A DNA stretch of 64,000 nt from Cristatella mucedo (GCA_009760855.2 WPIO01000209.1:1-64000), one strand, 5' to 3'; numbered from the stretch's first letter, positions 31,685-42,700 are shown. The notes: generated from the sequence alone by a model not told the origin. Numbers and translations are program-made.

Positions 31685-33135
31685 ATGGAACGTGTAATAA
31701 TAATAATAATAATTCACTTGATAAAGCGCCCTCAGAGAACTTAATCTCTCTCTAGGCGCTTTACATTTGCTGTATAGTGAAATGCAATTGAATGGTAAGT
31801 AAAATCATGCTTGAAAAACAAACGAAATGAATAATATGGTTAGGGGTGACATGCACAGGGTCAGCATGCAAATGTGGTTAGTGGCAGCATGCATAAGCAC
31901 ATCAAGGACAAATCACAGGGACCCACTAAATGCTGTCCTAAATAGGTGTGTTTTTAGGTTCCTTTTAAATGTGGTCGGGTTAGGGGATGTTTTGACGCAG
32001 GTCGGGAGGGAGTTCCAGGCTTTGGGAGCATATGAACTAAATGCACGGTCTCCAAAAAATTTAAGGTTTGTACGAGGTATTTCTAGACTGTTGGATTCCG
32101 AAAAGCGGGTGGTACGATGCTTGGCCTGATGGGGTAGTATATCTAACAGATAGGCTGGAGCCATAGAATGAAGGGACCTAAAAGAACTTATGCTATTGAT
32201 AAGTTTACTGTTGCAAGTGGAATAACTTACATTGATTTTATTTTTACTATTGTATATAAATGTTCAGACCTAAAAGAAGATGAATTGGTATAACAAATTG
32301 CATTAAAAAAGTGGCGATGTACTTACTGGTAGTTTAAGTATGAATGGAAATTTAAAAAAGGATTTAGGTGATCCTGTTAATGTTGGAGATGCAGTAAATA
32401 GAAAGTATATAGATACCAATTTCGTTACTAAAGTATCAAGAGGAACTACAGCTGATGGAGATATCGATATGAAAAATTATAAGTAAATAGAACTAGCAAA
32501 TCCTGTAAATCCTAGTGATGCTGCAACTAAAGATTATGCAGACAGTAAACTTCCAAAGACTGGTGGAATTATTAATGGGACACTAACTGTAAGTGGAAAT
32601 GTAGCTGTTGGAGGACCTCGTACTTCTGATAATGATATTCCAAATAAATCATATATGGATTCTAATTTCCTTAAACTAACAGGAGGAACTCTCAATGGAA
32701 ATTTAGATATAAATAGATACTCAATCTTTTTAGAAAACGACCCCGTCAATGCTAATTATGGTGTAATCTTTAAATATATAAACAGAATATCTGATGGAAA
32801 TATTGCTGTAATACGTTTTTAGAGCAACAGTTAATCGGTCTTTAACTACAGAATTATGTGGAAAAACAATTAGCGGTCGATGGATCTCTACTTTAGCTGA
32901 TACTACTATTCCCAGGGGTTTGTTTGTTGTTACAACATTGCATGAATTTACAACTGGAAAAAAGGGTAAAGTATTACCACTTTCAGCAACGTTAGTGCCG
33001 ATACAAGATCAATGATATGGTGGGTATGTGCTTGATGCAAATAAAAAACTTTTTCAGTCATCAACTTTTGTATCTGGTTCAAATTTATCTGATAAAAAAT
33101 TAAATATCACTGTTTATATAGCGATAACATTATAA
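31685..33135 (+). pseudogene. Maverick tail-fibre-like protein 1, split by LINE
   Basis: ATG at 31685 directly follows TATAG (31680-31684); after three codons the frame is cut by a LINE insertion (31691-32184). The rest, 32185-33135, contains repeats of the phage tail-fibre type: DPVNVGDAVNRKYID (32370-32414), NPVNPSDAATKDYAD (32499-32543) and NDIPNKSYMD, each preceded by an MNGNL / GGTLNGNLDI turn. A globular C-terminus ends IAITL at the TAA 33133-33135. Breaks: shift near 32315, TAA 32484-32486, shift at about 32820, TGA 33013-33015. In phages this repeat builds trimeric receptor-binding fibres; the same job here is inferred. Confidence 0.7.
31691..32184 (-). mobile_element. LINE family A insertion in fibre gene
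   Basis: Reverse-oriented 5'-truncated copy: TAA-repeat tail, hairpin block, 3' UTR, and the last about 80 codons of ORF2 (SLEIPRTNLKFFGDRAFSSY, LKTHLFRTAF on the minus strand). Its sequence is very close to the copy at 33134-34272. Confidence 0.9.
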
Positions 33136-34272
33136 TAATAATAATTCACTTGATAAAGCTCCCTCAGAGAACTCAATCTCTCTCTAGGCGCTTTACATTT
33201 GCTGTAAAGTGAAATGCAATTCAATGGTAATTAAAATCATGCTTGAAAAACAAACGAGATGAATAATATGGTTAGGGTTGACATGCACAGCGTCAGCATG
33301 CAAATGTGGTTAGTGGCACCATGCACAGTGTCAGCACGCATAAGCACATCAAGGACGAATCACAGGGACCCACTAAATGCTGTCCTAAATAGGTGTGTTT
33401 TTAGGTTCCTTTTAAATGTGGTCAGGTCAGGGGATGCAGGTCGGGAGGCAGTTCCAGGCTTTGGGAGCATATGAACTAAATGCACGGTCTCCAAAGGATT
33501 TAAGGTTTGTATGAGGTATTTCTAGACTGTTGGATTCCGAAAAGCGGGTGGTACGATGCTTGGCCTGATGGGGTAGTATATCTGACAGATAGGCTGGAGC
33601 CATAGAATGAAGGGACCTAAAAGTGAGCGACAAAACCTTGAAGTCAATCCGTTGCTTGACTGGTAGCCAGTGCAGGTCTGCGAGAAGTGGAGTAATGTGG
33701 CAGCTGCGACGCTCACGACTTAAAAGCCTAGCTGCAGAGTTTTGCACAAGCTGCAATCGCCTGATCGCACATGCTGGTAGGCCAGTAAGCAGTGAGTTGC
33801 AGAAGTCAAGACGGGATGTCACGAATGCATGAACTAACTTGGACGTGGTATATTTATCTAAACAAGCCCGAATTGTAGCAATGCTATGAAGCTGAAAATA
33901 GGCGGATTTGACTGTGGAGCTGATATGGTCGTCTAACGAGAGGTCGCTTTTGAATATAACACCTAGATTCCGAGCTGATTCGACAGGAGATATGCTGGCA
34001 GAGCCAATTTTGAGAGTCAGCCTTTCCAATCTCTGGATCACACTGGGTTTGCCCATAACTAGTAAGTTAGTTTTATCATCGTTAAGTTTTAGAAAATTTG
34101 CTGCCATCCATGTGCGGATGTCATCAATGCATGCAGCTAGTGAGTTGAGAGAATTTGAGGTGCTCGAAGGCTGGGAGGGATCAAAGCAAAGGTACAACTG
34201 AGTGTCATCTGCATAGAAGTGAAAGCCTAGGTTGTGCTTGGCAATCACATCAGCAAGAGGCAGAGTATAAAC
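33134..34272 (-). mobile_element. LINE family A insertion between fibre genes
   Basis: Reverse copy beginning exactly at the stop codon of fibre 1. The minus-strand frame 33427-34248 encodes 273 residues of RT from FHFYADDTQLYLCFD (motif C) to the C-terminus, open apart from its truncated end. It probably removed or displaced the beginning of the second fibre gene. Confidence 0.9.
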
Positions 34273-35331
34273 CGTGAAAAGAATTATATGCTTAGCAGAA
34301 GATTATTAGAAATGAATGGAACTCTAAATCTTGGTAAGAATAGAATAACAAATATTGGTTCTACTATGAGTGAATTAGAAGCCGTAAGTAAAACATTTGC
34401 TAATAATAATTATATTCGAAAAGACTCTGATGACATTGTAAGAGGAGATTTATCTTCTAAGTCAAAAAATATGTAAATGTGGGTTATTCGGTTAATGGAA
34501 ATGATTTATCCACAAAACAGTATCTTGATACAAAAGTGGGAACAGAAGGAGGAAAAAGATTGGTGGAACTCTAGAAGTAGATAGAATAATTGCCAATAAC
34601 ACTACTGACTGCTCATACACAAAAGAAAGAGCTTATTCAACATTTCTAAGAAGAATAGACTTTTCAACCACGAGTCATTAATAGTAGATGGTACAATAGG
34701 TGCTAAAAGTCTTACTAATTTATCTAACAACACCACTGACATTACTTTAGCAAAGCTATCTGATATTAATTTAAAAAAACCGCTATACTCAAAGATAAAA
34801 TTAAAAACAAGAGACAATAATAGAATAAATAATTACAATACTAACATTTTCGATGATGATACTTATTATAATGTCTATGGAAGAACAGCTGAAAATAATT
34901 CATTTCTACTAAAGGAGGATAATATGACTAGAATAAGCTATAGAACTATTACATCAACAATGTCAGTAACAGTAGAAAAATTATCTACAGAATATCATAG
35001 TATAGTTACTACCTTAAACCTCAAATTCTACTCGCCAAGCTTTCTTCCTTCTAATTTACCTAATATACCTTTTCACGGTGTGGAGGGTGATTACTTGTTG
35101 TTGTTAAGTAATTCCATAACAAACCGTGCTGTCACTGAAGAAAGTGCTACAAAAATAGTAACATTTGATCTTAGTTATCCTGTTCTAAGTTATGCAGGAT
35201 TTAGAACACCTAGTCCTTCAGATGTTATTAAGATTGGTGTAGTTAAGCAAGCTAGAATAGTAAATATCTCAATCCTCCAATCCATAGATTCTTTAATCAA
35301 CTCTTCCGGAAGTTCAAAGTCTTTTCCTTGA
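34273..35331 (+). pseudogene. Maverick tail-fibre-like protein 2
   Basis: Starts inside a repeat (MNGTLNLGKNRITNIGS, SELEAVSKTFANNNYIRKDS), with TAA near 34474 and a shift into YSVNGNDLSTKQYLDTKV, so it is the same repeat type as fibre 1. After more breaks near 34560-34780 comes an open C-terminal domain (34924-35331: SFLLKEDNMTRISYR just before, IVTFDLSYPVLSYAGF inside) that is paralogous to the C-terminus of the gene at 29522. Its beginning is lost at the LINE junction. Confidence 0.6.
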
Positions 35332-35362
35332 TCTATTTGCCTCTTTATTTGTTTTGTTTGTT

Positions 35363-35655
35363 CTATTCTTTAGAGTAAGCGTCTGACTTAATTTTATTTA
35401 TTTGTTCTACTTTTAAGTCTTTGAGAAACTCTTCAAAGATTGAACCGTCTCTAACTTCACTAAATATGTTTGCAATCTCTGGTTCAGAGTGATTTATTCT
35501 TAATGCCTTGTATTCGATAAGTAGTTTCCCGGCTATAGTAATGTTGATCTAATGTCTTCAATTCTACCCATTGGATAAGAACAAATCTTAAAGTTTGAAA
35601 GCTGCTGCCCTTGAACTTCATTAAGGCATTCCTTACTTCTTGTTTCAATACCCAT
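35363..35655 (-). pseudogene. small unknown Maverick gene
   Basis: ATG at 35655 preceded by TATAGCA (35658-35662 in reverse). First half MGIETRSKECLNEVQGQQLS, a shift near 35535, then INHSEPEIANIFSEVRDGSI and a charged end at TAG 35363. About 97 codons. No family recognised. Confidence 0.5.
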
Positions 35656-35692
35656 TGCTATATTACTTTTTATTTTGTTTTAATTAAATTAA

Positions 35693-36178
35693 TTATGCTG
35701 ATTGTGCTTCTAACGCTGCAGCAGATGCCTTTTGTCTTGCACTAATACCATAGGTTAGATCAGGAAGAACTGCATAACATCCGTCTTTAACAATTCCAGA
35801 TATATCTTGTTTAACTCCTGATACACCCGAGATAACTGTTGAGAGTGTTGGAAGTTGTGATGCAATCCATGTTGTATATCCGGAAATTTCAGAAGGATCG
35901 TCTAGAAGTGCATTGACTTTAGATCTAACAGTTGATTCAAGATTAGCTGTAACATCAGATAATCCAGCGGTTATATGTTTTTGAGCTTCGATATCACATT
36001 CATCAAGATAGAATTTCTTAACTGAATTATCAGTCATAACTGAAATATCTTAATCAAGTGTTTGCTGATCATATGCAGTCATTCTTGACCTAACAAGATA
36101 ATCAACGTAAGATTTCAGAAGAGTGGCACTAGTGGCAAGATTTGGATCATTAACATCGGCCTGCACTTTCCTATATAA
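35693..36178 (-). pseudogene. unknown Maverick gene with hydrophobic middle
   Basis: The clearest part is the 114-codon frame from 36037 (MTDNSVKKFYLDECDIEAQK ... VISGVSGVKQDISGIVKDG). The same frame runs upstream through one TAA near 36049 to a TATATAGGAA motif at about 36168-36177 where no intact ATG is now present. Ala-rich C-terminus. Function unknown. Confidence 0.5.
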
Positions 36179-36194
36179 AAAAATAAGAAATTGC

Positions 36195-36459
36195 TCATAT
36201 ATAAAAGTGATTAGCTATTGTTTTTAACTCATCAAAGATATGATGAAATTTATCAAATGCTGTGTTATATTTTTCTTTCTTTTTCATTTTATCATATTCA
36301 TCGCAAACCTGTAAAAGAATAAAAATGTTGAATCACCTAACGCAAAAATATACTTATAAAGATCAACAGCAATACAATTAGTATCATCAAAGCCACATAA
36401 CTTTTTGAAATTCTTACAGCATATTCACATCAAAGAATTGTTAAAACATATTGATTCAT
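36195..36459 (-). pseudogene. tandem small-protein family, member D
   Basis: Broken frame with CGFDDTNC, LYKYIFALGDS and LLQVCDEYDKMKKKEK, closely similar to member C beside it. Begins MNQYVLTIL within the end of member C, followed by a TGA. Confidence 0.5.
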
Positions 36460-36651
36460 TTTTTCTTCCTCGTTAATTTTTTCACTTTCATCACAAACTT
36501 GTAAAAGGAAAGAAATTTTTGAATCGGCTAATGCAAAAATACTCTTAAAAAGATCTGTAGTAGTTTCACTAAAAGCATCAAAACCACATAAAACTTTCGC
36601 AACTCCTAAAGCAATTCTACAACAAAGAATTCTTGAAACTTTTTGATCCAT
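36430..36651 (-). CDS. tandem small-protein family, member C
   Basis: 73 codons, MDQKVSRILCCRIALGVAK ... LLQVCDESEKINEEEK. TATAG with a 6 bp gap precedes the ATG (36658-36662 in reverse). Helical, Cys-containing, unknown function. Intact up to the TGA that leads into member D. Confidence 0.5.
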   Translation of the reverse strand: MDQKVSRILCCRIALGVAKVLCGFDAFSETTTDLFKSIFALADSKISFLLQVCDESEKINEEEKMNQYVLTIL

Positions 36652-36932
36652 TTTCCTCTATACATTTTAAAAATTGTTTAATTGTTTTTACTTTTTCTGA
36701 TTCTTTAAGTCTTTGCATAATTTTTCTGCTCAATTCTTCACTTTTCTTTTGTTCTTCTAAAAGATGATCATCTGCCTCCCAAACCTCTAAAAGACAATCA
36801 ATAGTTTCTCCATCCATTTCTATTGCAGCTTTATAACAATTGAAAAGACATTTGTGTATAAATCAAATAAATTCATAAAATATTTCTTGAAGGAGCACAC
36901 TTAAAAATTCTTAAAATTTCATTTTGATCCAT
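36617..36932 (-). pseudogene. tandem small-protein family, member B
   Basis: ATG at 36932 after TATATAGGAAG. Starts MDQNEILRIFKCAPSRNIL, breaks near 36880, then continues ETIDCLLEVWEADDHLLEEQ to a stop at 36617 that overlaps the start of member C. Confidence 0.5.
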
Positions 36933-36976
36933 CTTCCTATATAAGGCTAAAGATTTATTTAATGCAATTAATTAAT

Positions 36977-37243
36977 TTAAACACACTGTTTTGTTTTTGG
37001 GGTTTTTGATTTCTTAGCTGCTTCTTCAAGCATTTCGTTTATCTTGCCTCTACACTCCATTAGTTTATCAGAAGCTTCACACATTTCTATAAGAACACTA
37101 ACAAATGAACTATCTAAATCTGGAATTACTTTATCAAGTGAGTGTCTAACTATATGCTGATCATTACCTTTTAGTTTTTGGAGACAGATCTTTACTGCCA
37201 TTTCTTTAGATTGTTCACAGCTTAGAATTCTTGAGACATTCAT
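36977..37243 (-). CDS. tandem small-protein family, member A
   Basis: 88 codons, intact: MNVSRILSCEQSKEMAVKIC, then SVLIEMCEASDKLMECRGKI and a basic tail. Shares the starting M.(Q)..RIL..., the central L..(V/M)C(D/E) and the D(K/H) helix with members B-D. TATAGAAATG at its start. Confidence 0.55.
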   Translation of the reverse strand: MNVSRILSCEQSKEMAVKICLQKLKGNDQHIVRHSLDKVIPDLDSSFVSVLIEMCEASDKLMECRGKINEMLEEAAKKSKTPKTKQCV

Positions 37244-37266
37244 TTCTATACAAGTATAGATATTTT

Positions 37267-37536
37267 TTATAATTCAATTTCTTCATTTAGATAATCGCTT
37301 CGAAATGAAGGTATATCGGCTTCAGTATAAAAAGTTAAGTCATCTTCAGCAGATTCGGATTCTAGTTCAGACTCAGATTCAGGTTCAGATTCGGTTTCGT
37401 ACTCAGATTTAGATTCAGACTTGGGGATATAATCAGGATCTTCAGATTCTGTATCTGATATTGACTCTGTATCTGAAATAGATATATCCATAGAGTCTTC
37501 TTCAACTTTAAAAAAATCTGGATTTTCTTCTTCCAT
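37267..37536 (-). CDS. acidic Ser/Glu-rich Maverick protein
   Basis: 89 codons, intact, starting MEEENPDFFKVEEDSMDI after TATAGAA. The middle is SE/SD dipeptide repeats (SISDTESISDTESEDPDYIP, SESESELESESAEDD). Likely disordered. Lies just downstream of the polymerase on the same strand. Confidence 0.5.
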   Translation of the reverse strand: MEEENPDFFKVEEDSMDISISDTESISDTESEDPDYIPKSESKSEYETESEPESESELESESAEDDLTFYTEADIPSFRSDYLNEEIEL

Positions 37537-37600
37537 TTCTATAATAATGATATTATTTTTATTAATTCATTTTATCATCTATATCAATATTACATTGTTC

Positions 37601-40600
37601 TCAGCGACCTGGGTTAGTTCCTTCACTTAAAGCCTAATCAATCTTATAATGTCCGTAAGCGTAACAACAACACCCACAATCTAACCAGTAGCGTTTTGAT
37701 TCAAATGCTGATAGTGCAACTTTTTATAACTCATTAGTAAATAGTTCGTGTTTGTCATGAGATATTTTTTGAAACTTTCTAATTTGATTTTGACTAAACT
37801 TTTTGTTTTACCTTTAAAAATTTCTATACTATCAGTTAAACAACTATCAAATGTGACATGACCCATCGTTTTAGTTAAAACTGCTTTTGTTACTCCTTTT
37901 GAAGCTGCTTTCCTTTCAGCCTCAACGATACTTACAGAGTATAGCTTTGGTCTTTCAGCACACACCTCTGACATTACTTTTCCTTCGGCTTCATTCTTAA
38001 ATTTACCAATTGTATCAACATCGAAATACTCAGGCATTACTTTCATATCATCGTAAAAATGAGATGTTTCAATACTCATAATTAAAGAATCAGTGTCAGT
38101 ATAGATTAAACTAACCTTATTCCCATATTTCTGTTTTGTAACGTCATAATAAAACTTTTGCATATGTAACTTTGATAAATCTAGAATTGCGATACCGATA
38201 AATATTGGTTTATTTAATCTTGTTTTCAATTGATTCATTTAAAATATTGTCAACGATTTTCCAAAGTCTCTAAAATTAACCATTTTTTGATCTCTTATTC
38301 GTTTATTGAATTTCTTTTTTCTTTTTTCATCAAATGTACTAACTAAATAAGTTTTAACTCTTCTTTTAACATCTTCCCAAGTTTTACCATAAAATATATT
38401 AATTATAAGTTTCCAAAGATTTCTTAAAATAATTTTACTTGAATTCAATGCTTTCATTTCAGCACACATTTCAATATACGGTTTAAGCCATCTAGATTGT
38501 TTAAACTTAAAAACTTTCTTTACATCGCATACCATTACATGTGTCAAGCAGAATTTTTAATATCTATAATGAAGAAGATAATCCTTCTTTGGTTGAAAGT
38601 CACACATTAACTTTGGAATATTGCTTGCCCCTGTTTTAAACTTATTTTGAAAGTTTGAATATTCACTACAATCAACGACTCTATCACAAGAACATAATGG
38701 ATATTCATTGTGTAAATCGTGATAATACTCTTTAGTTTTTGGATCGTATTCAATATCAACAACAAAGAAGTAATCAATGTCTGACTCATCTTCTAATTTA
38801 AGAATACTATCAATATTCCACCCATCTTTTGAAATTTCTTCAATGTTTCCTTGAGGAAGAAGTTCCATCATTGCTGAAGGATAAAGGCTTGTTGCATCTT
38901 GATAAGTTAACCATATTATTGGTTTGTCCTTATCATAATAAGGAACTGATGGATTATTTGCTTTAACAAGTCTACTATTAACCAGACATATTCCACTGCG
39001 AATAGATTTTTTAAACGTCATAATTATCTCTATTAGTCAACAACTCAATCTTTACTCCTGAAAACCAGAATACTGCACTCCATGAGAAGTTTGATGTTGT
39101 TACGAAGTTTACAGGATGTAGTTTTAGTTTTGATATCAATCTTTTTTCTAAAACTTTCGAAACAATCTGCAAGTAATAAGACGTCTGTTAGAAGATATAA
39201 ATTATGGTATTCTAACATATTTTTACAATCAAACTCTTTCCAAACATCATTTGCTTTTTATAACTTTCATCAGAAATTCCAGTCATGTAAACAGTTGAGT
39301 AAAAATCATCTTTATTTGGAAGAGATGAAATGAAATAATTCTCAAACGAATCCATGAACTTATAAGGATATTCTCCTTTAGTTGTCAGCATATTAAGGTT
39401 TTTATTCGGATGAAGTTCACTTAAAACTGTATTAGAAATTAGGAAACAATCAATTGTTTTACCCATTGTTGATGCAATGAAGTTTAATGAACTAAGCATA
39501 AATTTGGCGCTATCTTTAAAAACTGTATCATTAACTTTTAACATCATGTACTTACCAAGATTGTTTGCTATCGGTTCTGCTTCAACACTAAAATTTTCAA
39601 GCGCTTTAACAATTATGTGCGAGTCATACCCTCTAAAGTTATGAAATATAACTGGAAGTTGCCATTTTTTGAACTTCATTCCAGCTTTTAAGTTACAAAT
39701 ATGATGAGCAGGACCTCTATATTTATTTGTTAGATGACAAAGATCATGAACTTTTATCATATCACTTTTTTTAATTGAATGGTTCTTTACACATCCAACA
39801 GAATAAAGCATTTTTATGTTCATCAATTTCACTCTCAGTCAAGTCATCCATTTTGCTTTCTGAATTTTGTTAAATCAATGGGCTTTTCAAGAAATCTGAT
39901 ACTTCAAATAATCTTCGTAAAAACTTAACCACACAATCAGACCCAACATTCATAAACATATAGACAACTTCTACTTTCCAATCAATAATGACAAAAGCAG
40001 GTGAACATGGAGTATGAGTTTAACATGTTTCTTGTTTTTCAATTATACACTCAAAATCAGCATAACAAACATATGGACATGTATTAAGATGTTTGAAAGA
40101 ATTAAACTTAACAAACTTACTATCACTATCTGGCATTGCATAAATAGTAGTTCCAGAGTTCATACTTTCACATAAAAATGATCAGTTACTTGTTTTTTAT
40201 CAAAGAATCTATTTAAACATCTATGACAATACTACTGTTTTCCTCCATAATTTGTTGGTCTACATAAATTAAAGTTACAAATAAACATATAATGTTCTTT
40301 TTATCTTTAATAACTAATAAAAGATTTACATGTCGATCTTTCTCATCTGATTTTTTTACAACTCTAAACGGTGAAACTCTTGATTCTTTATACCCACGTG
40401 AGTAAAAATGTATACTAACATTCGTTGCTTTCTCTAATTTATCAACGTCTTAAACCATTAATGGCCATTCAATTTAATTAGGCAAATGAGAGTAGTTACT
40501 AACTAGTACTGTTTTTAAGTCGCTTATTTTCCATTTATTTCTTTCTACTGGATTTAAAGATCTTAAAACACACCACAGAGCACAAAACTCATTATTAAGA

Positions 40601-41186
40601 TTTTTTAAATTAATTATACACTTTTTCTTAACAAGATATTCAGGTGTTTCAATATATGTCCCTCCGCGTAGAGGTATGTATTTAGAAATAACAACAGAAA
40701 ATGAATGATAACCAATAAATAGCCATCCAGATCCAACATTTCGTTCTACTAACATCTCAGAATTAGTTCCTAATGAAAGCATTACTTTTTCATAAATTTT
40801 AGTTTGTTGATTCACTATCCATTGTTAACATCAGTCTTGACTGTGCTCCTTTTCTTTCTATTTCTCCATTATCAAACGTTCTCATGTCGAATGATATTTT
40901 AAAATGAACTCTAACACATCTCCACGATCTTCTAACTCTGTTAAGTAATTCATTTGTTTGATATCTAAGAAACTTTTTGAGTGACTCAAAGTCTGCATAC
41001 GTTATTTTTGTTTTATAAGAAACAGATAAAGTATTTCCACTAGCAGAAACAACAGGTTCTATGAAACCAACTTTATTAAGCCTTCTTTTTTCCAACGTAT
41101 TTTCTGCTTGTTGAATGAAAATCAATATTCATTAACCTTCTAGATTCGAAAGGAAAAGAATTTCTTTGTCTTAACTGAGAAGACAT
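37601..41186 (-). pseudogene. protein-primed DNA polymerase B
   Basis: Replicates the element. ATG 41186 (MSSQLRQRNSFPFES) follows TATATAGCAA. Broken frames in order: N-terminal domain (41125-40799), SGWLFIGYHSFSV / ISKYIPLRGGTYIE with RHVNLLLVI (40815-40300), HDLCHLTNKYRGPAHHICNL and exonuclease motif FHNFRGYDSHI (39832-39212), motif A DATSLYPSAM (about 38900), motif B NIFYGKT (about 38390), motif C YTDTDSL (about 38100), and the thumb ending near LAFESKRYW-type and AYGHYKID words at 37620-37700. About 1190 codons, usual for pPolB of Mavericks. At least eight frame breaks or stops. Catalytic Asp of motifs A and C are kept. Confidence 0.88.
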
Positions 41187-41227
41187 TTGCTATATAAGGT
41201 AAAAATATTTCTGCTAACTAATAAAAG

Positions 41228-41361
41228 TAACACTAACGATTGAATTTAGTGATGATATTTTTTTCCTTTTGAGATATCGGGGAATTGTTTGACAACCGAA
41301 GGTGAAACTGAGGTTGGCGAAAAATTTCACGATGTCGTAAAAGGGAAAAAACATATCATCA
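41228..41361 (-). repeat. Maverick right terminal inverted repeat
   Basis: Reverse complement of 22379-22511 with scattered mismatches; ends ...CATATCATCA. Host sequence of higher GC resumes at CGCCTCGCTGG. Confidence 0.92.
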
Positions 41362-41644
41362 CGCCTCGCTGGTGCGCCAGCGATTAGGGCTGGGTTTGCC
41401 GTAACGCTAGAGTTGGATGCGGTGTGAGCTGAAGTAAAGCCGGAGAGTCATGTGGAGACTGCCCCTCCCCTTGCTACCTGCCAACCGTGGAAACCTGGAA
41501 GGGGTTCGTGCATTAAGAGGTTGGATAAGCGGAGGAGAGCCACGGCTGCTAGCTGCCGATTCGCCTCCACTCGCTGACCGCCAGGATGGCCAAAGAGGCG
41601 TAGATGTAGTGTCTTTAGGAGACAAATTCTTTTGGGCCTCGTTG

Positions 41645-41780
41645 GTTTGGATCAGTGGTAATTGGGCTTACGCCGACCGAGGTAATGCCGAGGTCGTGGG
41701 CTTGAGCCCCTTGCCGATTGAATGTGTTAGCTTACCCTTTCTTGGATAAGCAAGAAAGAAGTTGACTAGACGATAGTTAC
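41645..41780 (+). mobile_element. second SINE type, tRNA-like
   Basis: GGTTTGGATCAGTGGTAATT then GAGGTCGTGGGCTTGAGCCC (B-box-like). Related in reverse to 6095-6170. Degenerate. Confidence 0.45.
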
Positions 41781-41799
41781 ACAGGTCCCCGTGATCTCG

Positions 41800-42360
41800 G
41801 AAAGACTTTTTAACAAGCATCTTGAAAATTGCCATTTTCAGATGAGAAGAGACTTCACTGGTAACAATAACGAGTCTTTACAATATTTTATTATGATGAG
41901 CAGCAACGGGTCAATGCACCCACCTCTCAAGGAAAACTTAAAACGGATTGCAAAGAACTAATGGATGCACTTGCATGGTAAACGAGATTCTGCTTTATTC
42001 CTCTCAACGGGCACATATATGAGAGCTCGATCAATCATAGCAGATGACACGAAATATAACCTGCATTCGTGGCCCGCCGCTGCACTGCTTCAATGGCTTA
42101 ACTAATGGCTACAGGTGAGGCATATGCATGAGTGTCAGGCGCTTCGCCAGTTACAGCAGAAGCCGCAGGTGCACACAAAGCAGTGCAAAGGACTAATGGT
42201 TTCCACCTAGGAGACAAGTTTAGCAACGATTTTTTAATATACGCAGATGTGAAGGTCCGCGATGAAGAGCAGGGCTACAAAGGGCTGCTATCTAGAAGTG
42301 ACGGCAGTTAGTGGAGGGAGTCATTCGTCAATTTTATCTTACCTTATAAGAGTTTTTATT
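41800..42360. other. no gene recognised
   Basis: Non-coding, no motif or repeat that I can support. Confidence 0.4.
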
Positions 42361-42364
42361 TTAT

Positions 42365-42700
42365 AATAGGTGCGTGTTTAGTTTCTTTTTAAATGCGGTC
42401 AAGTCAGGACGTGTCGTGACGTAGGTCGCGAGTGAGTTCCACGCTTTGGGAGCATACTAACTGACACTAACATACTAACATACTACTAACCAACTAACTA
42501 ACAATAAATAACTTTACTAACATACTAAATGAAACATACTAACTGATCTCTAAGAGGTTTGAGAGTTGTATGAGATATCGTTAAACAGTTAGATTCCAAA
42601 AAGAGGGTGGAGCGATGCTTGGTCTGGTAAGAGTGTAGATCTGATAGATAAAATTGGAACTAGCCTTTTACCGTCTGTCACTAACAATAGTGCAGTCGAG
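42365..42700 (-). mobile_element. LINE family A fragment with internal simple repeat
   Basis: Reverse 3' part of ORF2: GAGTTCCACGCTTTGGGAGCA, TTAGATTCCAAAAAGAGGGT. It is interrupted at 42462-42545 by an expansion of ACTAACAT-like words, which looks like local microsatellite growth inside the dead copy. Confidence 0.65.

Larger units (their letters stand above)
22379..41361. mobile_element. Maverick/Polinton element (degenerate)
   Basis: A 19 kb self-synthesising transposon/virus-like element bounded by inverted repeats of about 133 bp. Hallmark genes are present: retrovirus-type integrase (28248-29124), protein-primed DNA polymerase B (37601-41186, minus), adenain-like protease (23154-23812, minus) and packaging ATPase (23840-24513). 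The block is much more AT-rich than its flanks. Every hallmark gene has stops or frameshifts, and two LINE A copies sit inside it, so it is an old inactive copy. I found no clear 6 bp target duplication at the ends. Known biology: such elements integrate through the integrase and replicate by protein-primed synthesis, and many encode capsid genes. Confidence 0.93.

Noticed and set aside
22373-41367. 6 bp target site duplication of the Maverick
   Set aside because: The bases flanking the inverted repeats (GCGACT side and CGCCTC side) do not match convincingly; the ends may have decayed or my boundary may be off by a few bases.
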